Positions 56,516 to 64,000 of a DNA stretch of 64,000 nt are shown here, in pieces. Position numbers and translations under genes: made by a program. Under the pieces are notes generated by a model. That model was not told where the DNA came from. It did no database searches and saw only the letters and a program-made list of their open reading frames with translations. The DNA is from Psilocybe azurescens. Taxonomy: Eukaryota; Basidiomycota; Agaricomycetes; Agaricales; Agrocybaceae. The stretch lies in the NCBI GenBank assembly GCA_023853785.1, contig JAJIRX010000175.1:1-64000 (forward strand), read 5' to 3'. Position 1 is the first letter of the stretch. Each line of letters opens with the position of its first letter.

Positions 56516-58935
56516 ACTTTGGCATATAACGACTCGACGACTTTGCTGATCTGTTCGAGGGTCTCGATGGCGGCTCCATAGGTTTCTGTATGAGCTTTCA
56601 AGAGTGAGTGAACAGCGTACAAGGAAGAGGTGGAGGAGGAGAAAGGAGAAAGAAAAGAAGACTTATGTCGGCTTTAGGCTCGTCGTAGATGACGAGACAC
56701 CCTCGGCCCTGGTCCAGCACGCCATAGTGCACTTTATCTAAGATCATCGTCGACAATCTGTCATGCCAAAAAGAAAAAAACAGGTCGGCGCTGACATCTC
56801 GCCAAAGCACCGCCAAGCAACACAACGCAAAGTAATGAAAACACAAAAATGAAAGCCAGGCCAAAAGCAAAGAAAATGCACTTAGTCTCCACCGCCGGTC
56901 GCTCCCGCCCGACCTGCTCCGCGACATACGTGACCTCGACGACCGAGTAGGGCTCGACGATCTTCTTGAGATTTCCCTCGAACAGCGTGCCACGGTGTCG
57001 TATAACGCGGCGAGGTATGTGCGGATCGTCGGGTCGGATTGTAGCTCTGTGATAGCAATGGCGATGGTTATATGGAAGGAGGGAGGGAGGGAGGCGCGTC
57101 AGTGAGATGCCAGAAAGAGAGAACAAGAACAAATGATGAGCGAGCGAATGAAGGAATAAAGAAGCTACATGAGTGAGGTAAATAAATGGGGTTGAAGGAT
57201 GGATGACGAACAGACGACGCGAAATGGGAGGTTTCGGCTCTTCAAACCCAATGGAGCATCTAGACGACGGCCCACCAACACCAACCGTGCCAAACAGAAG
57301 TCCAAAACCGAACTCACCTCTCACCTACGAACGCCTACGTTAAATGAGGCGCAAATCCACCACCCAGCTCGCACACTGCCACTGCCACTGAGGGCTCCGC
57401 ACCGCGTACAGAGAAAGAGGAAAGCAACGAACGTTGTGACGAGAAATCAAATAAAAAATAAAAATAAAAAACAGAATAGAGAAACGAACGAGAATACGAA
57501 GAACCCCAGAAAACGAAAGAAAGGGGGCTGAACAACATGAGCCGGGCGCTCACGCACAGAACCAGGACCAGGACATGCGACACCCGCGACCGAGCAACCA
57601 CGTCCATGCCCACGCATATACACACCGAACGAACGAACGCAGTGCCCACCCGCCCTGCCCCCGCACACACCCTGCATACACCCCAGTCGTGCAGCGCTGC
57701 AGATAGATGCCAGCCACTGCTCTCTACAACACGAACCCTCCAGAAAAGAACGAACGCAAACAAAGAGAAAGAGAGTGGCACAGGAGATCGGAGCTGCAAT
57801 ACGATGTGATGCGACACTCCACACTTCCACTTCATCATATCAGATACCAGAAAATCGCAACATTGCCAATCGAAGACAAGAACACCCCCAACGAACAACA
57901 TCGCAACGACAGAACACAGAGAACGCTAATCAAGGTCCGCAAACCCGCGAAACACTCACCGACTCGATACTCCCTCGACACCCTGAAACGCGTGCAAATC
58001 CCGCTTCTGGTGCGCGCGTGCGACGGCTCGCATGCTCTCCGCATGGCGCGAGGACGCGTACCGCAGCGCGAGCTTGATCGTGAGCAGGGCGTTCGCGTCT
58101 TCGGGCTGTTATTTTTTTTGTTGTTGGGTGCAGGCGGTTAGGATCCTGGACTGCAGGTCTCGCTGGACTTGCAGAGCGGGCAGACAGTAGATTGCTAAGG
58201 CGGCTGTGCGAGAGGATCTTAGGGACGCCTGCGGGTGCAGGTGGGCACGGGTTAGCATGGGTAGTGCGGGGTGAAGAGAAGGGATGCAGGGAAGAAGAAG
58301 AAAACTTACCTTGGCTTGGCCATATTGCCCAGGCCGCAATACATCTGGCTATCGAGGAGGTGCACCTCAGTGAGGATCATCTTGTCGTCGAGCTGCTCGA
58401 GCTCCGTGAGCAGGGTTTCAATGAGAGCGCGAGTGCGGGCTGGTAATGGTGGGACTCAAGTTGCCTGTATGTATGTACGATAATTTAACATACAAACACT
58501 GAAAACTGGAATTATGACAATGAGAGAGTGCACGCACAGTCTGACAAGCCACGTCTCGAGACTGTGCTGCAGGAAAATGCGCTTCTCCTGTTTGGCCCAG
58601 GAAAGGGGTAATTAGATGTCAAATCGAGTGAATCGAGGAATTGAATCAAAGGAGGGAGGAAGGACGTACTGAGCTTCGCGGTCTTGGCTTTGGCAGTAGA
58701 CGAGATAAACGCCCGCGAGCGGTAGATGACTTCCGCCAGCCCCTTCGCGTACCTGTGTGCATGCATGCATCAGTCAGCTCCATCCTCCATCCATGCAATG
58801 CACATGCGGCTCAGAAGCGTACTTTTGATCACGAGAACTTGCCGAGCTTGACGAGCACCGCGTCCTGGTCCCGTAGCCCCTCCTCACTCTGGCTGGTTCA
58901 AGTCGCTAGGATCTACTTGTACATCGCCTCGGGAG
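56516..58935 (-). pseudogene. RPN6: Rpn6 pseudogene, copy F
   Basis: Minus strand, 5' to 3': N-terminal block with TGA after the AT motif (58935-58823), KGLAEVIYRSRAFISSTAKAKT (58755-58672), VSRRG region (about 58560), the LESHHYQPAL block (58469-58312), LRSSRTALAIYCLPALQVQ (58230-58140), [19 protein letters not shown] (58107-57950), SDPTIRTYLAALYDT with a frameshifting insertion (57050-56884), LDKVHYGVLDQGRGCLVIYDEP (56765-56663) and the EQISKVVESLYAK block (56590-56516). The second half of the HAEEKD exon and the following intron are deleted. The donor after DEPKAD is ATAAGT. Confidence 0.85.
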
Positions 58936-58949
58936 TTGAGGTGTACGCG

Positions 58950-59190
58950 TAAGATTACGCACGCGTAGGGCGACAGCAATGATGCTCCTTTGTTGTAGGC
59001 AGAGATGATGACGACGGGGTTGGTATCCCACTTAATGAAGAAAAATAAGAGGGAGGAAGAGAGAGGAGGGTTGCGCCCCGAGGATGATAACACGTGCGGT
59101 GCTATCGCCGCACTCCACGTCCTGGGTCCTGCTGAGCTTGATAAATGCCATATGGTGGAGTTGTGATCAAGAGAGCAGGATAAAAGGCCG
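58950..59190 (-). pseudogene. CCT3: CCT3 fragment upstream of Rpn6 copy F
   Basis: Minus strand: IKLSRTQDVECGDSTARVIIL (59165-59085), then NPVVIISAYNKGASLLSPYA (59035-58970), joined to the Rpn6 N-terminus. Same chimera as at 18315 and 59895; part of the intron and the AGDILAQT block are deleted. Confidence 0.75.
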
Positions 59191-59194
59191 ACAC

Positions 59195-59890
59195 TACAAG
59201 CAACCGTGTTGTCGTGGACCCGAAGATGTCGAGTTCAGGCTCAAGTATGTATATCTTAACCATTTCATGTGCTCGGGACCTCGTGATCGTGTGCGTGCGC
59301 AGGCCCGAACCGGGGACAAGTCACGAACTGATGTCATTCTTGTCATCCCATTCCAAACCCTCTTTCCTTCCAAAACGTTCTTCACAACTGCCAAGTCGAA
59401 CCTGATACTGAGTACAAGTACGAGCCAGGACACTCCTTCGAGTCCCGCCGATGTCCAGACCCGCAACGAAGACAACACAACCTTGGGGGCACAAGGGTCT
59501 ACTCAATCCAATTCCGGTCCAAGAGGATGAGGATGAAGTAGCTGCCGGTGTGATGGGACGCCTAATCGTGGTCAGGGCGACGAACATAGAGGAGCAGGAG
59601 GAGGGGAGATAGTGATACAACCCCTAGAGCTGGTGCCGCCGGATTCAACATCTCTGGAAGCACCCACAGCGCGGTCCCTGGGCCATCATGCATCAACGTC
59701 TGCGCCAGCTTCGACCCACCCCAGTGCGTGCATATATGCATCTTTTGGTTTTCAATTGCTCGTATCTGACACCCATCTCCCGTTCCTGTTTTAACTTTTA
59801 TACGCTACTTCCCGCCGCTTGACGACTTGATGTCCGATTTATCATCCGTCGTACCCTCGTCGTACCCTACAGCACAGCACCATAGCGACT
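59195..59890. repeat. central spacer of the right inverted Rpn6 pair
   Basis: 59200-59530 is the reverse complement of 17970-18290 in the left block. 59530-59890 has no counterpart in the left block. No gene recognised. Confidence 0.65.
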
Positions 59891-59894
59891 GACG

Positions 59895-60185
59895 AACGAT
59901 GGCAATGCGATCCTGCGCGGAATCGATGTCGCGCACTCCGCCGCGAAGAACATGATCAAGCTCAGCAGGACTCAGGACGAGGAGTGCGGCGATAGCACCA
60001 CAAGTGTTATCATCTTCGAAGCGCAATCCTCCCCCTCTTCCTCACTCTTCTTTTTCTTCTTCCTTACCACTTCCACTCCACCCACCCGTCCATACACAGC
60101 CGGCGATATCCTCGCGCAAACCCTCTCCCAGCTCGAGCGGGACATCAACCCTGTCGTCATCATCTCTGCCTACAATAAAGGAGCA
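59895..60185 (+). pseudogene. CCT3: CCT3 fragment upstream of Rpn6 copy G
   Basis: The longest copy: NDGNAILRGIDVAHSAAKNM (about 59895-59955), IKLSRTQDEECGDSTTSVII (to 60025), a pyrimidine-rich intron, then AGDILAQTLSQLERDINPVV and IISAYNKG (60100-60185). GDST replaces the GDGT ATP-site motif of active CCT3. It is fused to Rpn6 at 60229. Confidence 0.8.
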
Positions 60186-60228
60186 TCATTGCTGTTGCCC
60201 TATGCGTGCGCAAGCTTACGCGTACACT

Positions 60229-62859
60229 TCCACTCCTGAGGCGCTGTACAAGCAGATCCCAGCGACTTGAACCAGCCAGCGTGGGAAGGGGTTAAGGGAC
60301 CATGAAGCGGCGCTCGTCAAGCTCGGCGAGCTGTATCGTCGTGATCAACAGTATGCCCCCAAGCCTCATGTGCATGGATGGGTGGGACTGACGGATTCAT
60401 GCGCACAGGTACTCGGAAGGCCTGGCGGAGGTCATCAAACTCTCGCAAGCGTTTATGTCGTCCACTGCCAAAGCCAAGACTATGAAGCTTAGTATGTCCT
60501 CCCTCCTCCCTCCCTCAATTCCATCGATCTGCGTTTTGATTACCCCACCATCCCAGATTCCCAGAAAGTGCAGATAAAAGCGCTGATGGACAACATCGCC
60601 CGGGCAAAGCAGGAGAAGCGCATCTTCCTGGAGCACAGTCTCGATACGCGGCTTGTCAGATTGTGCGTGCACTCTCTCATTGTCATAATTCAGTTTTCGG
60701 TTTTTGTATGCTAAGTTATCACACACACATACAGACAACTTGAGTCCCGCCAGTACCAACCTGCACTTGCGCTCATCAATACCCTGCTCACGAAGCCCAA
60801 GCGGCTCAACGACAAGATGATCCTGATAGAGGTGCACCTCCTCGAGAGCCGCGTGTATCGCGGGCTGGGCAATATGCCCAAGGCCAAGGTGCGTTTTCTT
60901 CTTCCCATCTCGTCGCCCTGCACTACCCACGCTCACGCTAACCCCCACCCAGGCATCCCTAACATCCTCCCGCACAACCGCCACCGCAATCTACTGCCCG
61001 CCCGCCCTGCAAGCCCAGCCTGACCTGTAGCCCGGTATCCTCCACGTGGAGGAGAAGGACTATAGCACCGCGTACTCGTATTTATTCGAGGCTTTTGAGA
61101 ATCTGTCGGCGCTCGGCGAGAGCGAGGGGGGGAGTGGTAGTGGTAGTGAGAGGGGTAGTGGGGGAGGTAAAGCGCTGGAGGAGCTGAAGTATATGCTGTT
61201 GGGCAAGGTTATGTTGAATTTGGTGGGTGTTGTGTTTCTTTCGTGCAACCCTTCGTCGATCTCGAACGTGCGCGTGCTCGTGGTCGGCCTTGTCCTTTTT
61301 CCCCTTTTTCCTTATGCATATGCATTGTATCGCAATTGACGATCTATTCAATTCCGCGTTCCTTTTTCCGCTCCCTGCCCAACGCAACACTATATCCCGT
61401 CACCTCCGCCTCCGCCTCCACCTAAAACAACAACAACAACAGCCCGAAGACGTGAACGCCCTGCTCACCATCAAACTCGCACTGCGGTACGCGTTCTCGC
61501 GCGACGTGGAGAGCATGTCATCCGTCGCGCGCGCACACCAGAAGCGGGATTTGCTCGCGTTTCAGGGGTGTTACGGTAGTATCGAGTCGGTGAGTTTCGA
61601 TTAGCTTTTTTGGGTTTGGGTTTGATTTTTTGGGTTTTGGTTTTCTTCTTTGGGGGATGGTGCGATTTTCTGGTATGATGTTATGAGTGTGGAGTGTGTT
61701 ACATAGCATCGCAGCTCTGGTGCCACCCTTCTTTCTCTTTGTTTGCATTTACGGTCGTTCATTGCTGGTCGATATTCGAGTTCGGGTTCGAGTTCAAGAG
61801 ATCGGAATCGGCGCGCGCATGTGTCGTATGTCCTGGTCCTGAGCTCCTGTTGTTCAATTCCCGTTCCCCTTCCGAAATTCCACGTTTTCTTGTTCATATT
61901 CTCTTTCTCTCTTTTTGTTTTTTATTTTATTTTGTTTTATTTTGTTTTGTTTCTCATCACAACGTTCATTCCTTTACGCGGTGCGGACGCCAGCTGAGTC
62001 GTGGTGGATTTACACCTCGTTTAACTCGAGCGTTCGCGCGCAGTGGGCTCGATTTAAACTTCTCTTTGGCAGACACGATTGGTTGGTGGGCCGTCGTCCG
62101 CCGTCGAGATGCGCTATGCTCTGTTGGGTTTATGTAGTCTACACCTCCCATTCCGCTACGCATCGTCTGTTCGCCTTCATTCATCCTTCAATTAAACCCA
62201 TTTATTTACTCCTGTAGCTTCTATATTCGCTCTCTCATCATTTGTTATTCTCTCTTTCCGGCAACTCAATCTTACTTCACCGACGCTGACGCCCCTCTCT
62301 CCTTCCATATAATCATCGCTATCGCTATCGCAGAACTGCAATCCGACCGAACGATCCGCACGCACCTCGCCGTGTTATACGACACGCTGTTCGAGGGCAA
62401 CCTCAAGAAGATCGTCGAGCCCTACTCGGTCGTAGAGGTCGCCTATGTCGCGGAACAGGTCGGGCAGGAGCGGCAGGTGGTGGAGACTAAGTGCGTTTGC
62501 TTTGCTTTTGGCCTGGCTTTCGTTTTTGTGTCTGCATTGCGTTGCGTTGTGTTGCTTTGCGTTGCTTTGGCGAGATGTCAGCGCCAACCTGTTTTTTCTT
62601 TTTGGCATGACAGATTGTCGACGATGATCGTAGATAAAGTGCACTATGGCGTGTTGGACCAGGGCCGAGGGTGTCTCGTCATCTACGACGAGCCGAAAGC
62701 CGACATAAGTCATCTTTTCTGTCTCCCTCTCCTCCTCCTCCTCCTCCTCTTCCTTGTACGCTGTTCACTCACTCTTGTAAACTCATACAGAACACATGCG
62801 GGGCCGCCATCGAGACCCTCGAACAGATCAGCAAAGTCGTCGAGTCATTATATACCAAA
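60229..62859 (+). pseudogene. RPN6: Rpn6 pseudogene, copy G, the most complete
   Basis: Exons by GT-AG logic: 60230-60350, 60409-60491, 60557-60662, 60735-60888, 60953-61222, 61443-61589, 62334-62490, 62614-62703 and 62791-62859. They read [138 protein letters not shown] and CGAAIETLEQISKVVESLY. Lesions: TGA in the first block (about 60269), TAG at 61028-61030, the RTLLDYF exon missing, a Ser/Gly-rich expansion near 61120, the donor after DEPKAD mutated to ATAAGT, and no VKIA C-terminus. Rpn6 braces the proteasome lid and base; this copy cannot encode it. Confidence 0.85.
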
Positions 62860-63299
62860 GTACGCTTCTCTTTCTTCTCTCTATCATTTGTTTTGATTTT
62901 GATTTCGATGGCTGATAGTGCAGGTGCTTATTCATCCCGACAGGGGCTTGAATTGACTCAGCTGTTCATGTAGCTGTAGCAGCGGGTGTCCATCTCGAGG
63001 TTTGGAATTGAATCGGTGATTCTACACTTCGACCCCCCCCCCCCCCCCCGACGATATATCCACGGTTTCCAGAAACTTCTCCTTTCGCCTCCACTAATTG
63101 TGAAAATAGAGTCTTAGGTAGAATCATCTTCGTTTTTTCTCGTCCCTTATATTGGTACAAATGACGCGAGAGCATGGTTACACACACTCATTTTGAATCC
63201 TGGTTGTATTGAAGACGTTGCCCGCCTCGTTACATCAAACACTACGAACATGTGATTATCCCTCTGATGTGCATGCGCTAAAATCACTAGATGTTACCA

Positions 63300-63860
63300 G
63301 TTATGCCGGATTGATACCATCCTAGAACAGTTTTAGACAATTAACCGCTTTACTACAGACGAATCTGAATACTATGGGTCATACAACACCCTCCGTATCG
63401 ATCTCTTTCCCCACACTGAGCACTATCAGATGACGCCTCGGTACAAGGGGTCAGTAACTCTTGGTGCTACCGACTTTACAACGATATACATCGTTCGAAA
63501 GCGCCAGTGTCCCGTGTTTTTATTCGAATCAAGCCTTTCCCTCATATCGGCCAGACTTCTACCCGATCAAAAGCAGACCAGCGGATGCGCAACAATATGA
63601 AAGCATCATTGGCCGAAACCTTGTCGTGTCTAATTTGTATACAATCAGTGCGATGGGCGCGCGCTTTTCCGTGTACGAGTACGATAAGGAGGCCAATTTC
63701 CTCACTCCCTTCTATTCCCCGCCATCCCACTTTTATGACAGACGTCACTCCGGCTTCTAAGTGGAATTATAATTTGATAGAAGATGAAGGAGAGCAGAAG
63801 ATAAGGAAATTAGTATGGGGGTCAAACGCATGTGCCCGGACATAACAGAATGTACGCCTT
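63300..63860 (+). pseudogene. fragment of an uncharacterised fungal protein family, copy 2
   Basis: Matches 21420-21960: SVLFPHTEHY-like text, YIVRKRQCPVF, ESSLSLISARLLPDQK-type shifted frame, ISAMGARFSVYEYDKEANFL and FYDRRHSGF. It is less damaged around 63600-63760 but still frameshifted. The homologous flank (62980-64000) continues to the window edge. Confidence 0.6.
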
Positions 63861-64000
63861 TTGTAGCTGTCTTCGGTGATCTCTCATTTACTTACATCAC
63901 TCTAACTCTAATTTTATTATTCAGAAGGAGAGATAATCAACACATCTTTATATATGCCAATTCCGTGCTCGTGTTCTGTGCTCAACAATGAGCTCCTAAG

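Noticed and set aside
1..64000. CRISPR arrays, rRNA genes or bacterial operons
   Set aside because: No regularly spaced short repeats with unique spacers and no rRNA-like sequence. Intron-containing genes show this is fungal nuclear DNA.

Overview
This is nuclear DNA of a filamentous basidiomycete, most likely an Agaricomycete. The signs are short GT-AG introns of about 50-60 bp, KDZ-type transposases with and without a CxC2 zinc cluster, a NACHT-ankyrin receptor gene, and several multicopy protein families that I know only from Agaricomycetes. I cannot name the species. It is an accessory, transposon-dominated window. The only reading frame that looks fully intact is a four-exon gene at 13289-15325; almost everything else is mobile, duplicated or broken.

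Layout. 1-616: a fragment resembling a terpene synthase. 617-12124: one KDZ transposon of about 11.5 kb, with 1.37-1.39 kb terminal inverted repeats (TIRs) that contain G/C-rich minisatellites, an 8-bp target duplication, a transposase gene and two further genes. 12390-13245: a decayed archaemetzincin gene that has lost its catalytic glutamate. 13289-15325: the intact gene. 15.9-25.1 kb and 44.7-64.0 kb: two blocks, inverted relative to each other, built from pseudogene copies of the proteasome lid subunit Rpn6. Their 5' end has been replaced by a piece of the chaperonin gene CCT3, and they are accompanied by fragments of a fungal kinase-like family and of an uncharacterised fungal family. Six Rpn6 copies are present and all are damaged.

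25.1-44.7 kb: AT-rich, CpG-poor DNA. It holds a NACHT-ankyrin gene with 11 near-identical ankyrin repeats (two frameshifts), two Tc1/mariner-type elements, a viroplasmin-like pseudogene, the N-terminal part of a CxC2-KDZ transposase, a solo LTR with a perfect 5-bp duplication, and a family of non-autonomous elements. That family shares GAGGTCTTTACAC-like termini and dense subterminal palindromes of the TCCANNTGGA type; two members also carry a tRNA-like Pol III unit and a G-rich array.

45596-54159: an 8.56-kb insertion with related termini sits in an intron of one Rpn6 copy. It is filled with three head-to-tail modules that may be Helitron-like, seven short GATGAGC hairpins and two MITEs. An empty-site paralogue exists in the window for the whole insertion and for one of the MITEs.

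How it fits together: this looks like a nested transposon graveyard in which host gene pieces (Rpn6, CCT3, kinase-like) were amplified with the surrounding DNA. CpG-to-TpG/CpA differences between paralogues suggest methylation-linked decay of the part that holds the large insertion. Many frameshifts fall in homopolymer runs, so some may be assembly errors rather than biology.
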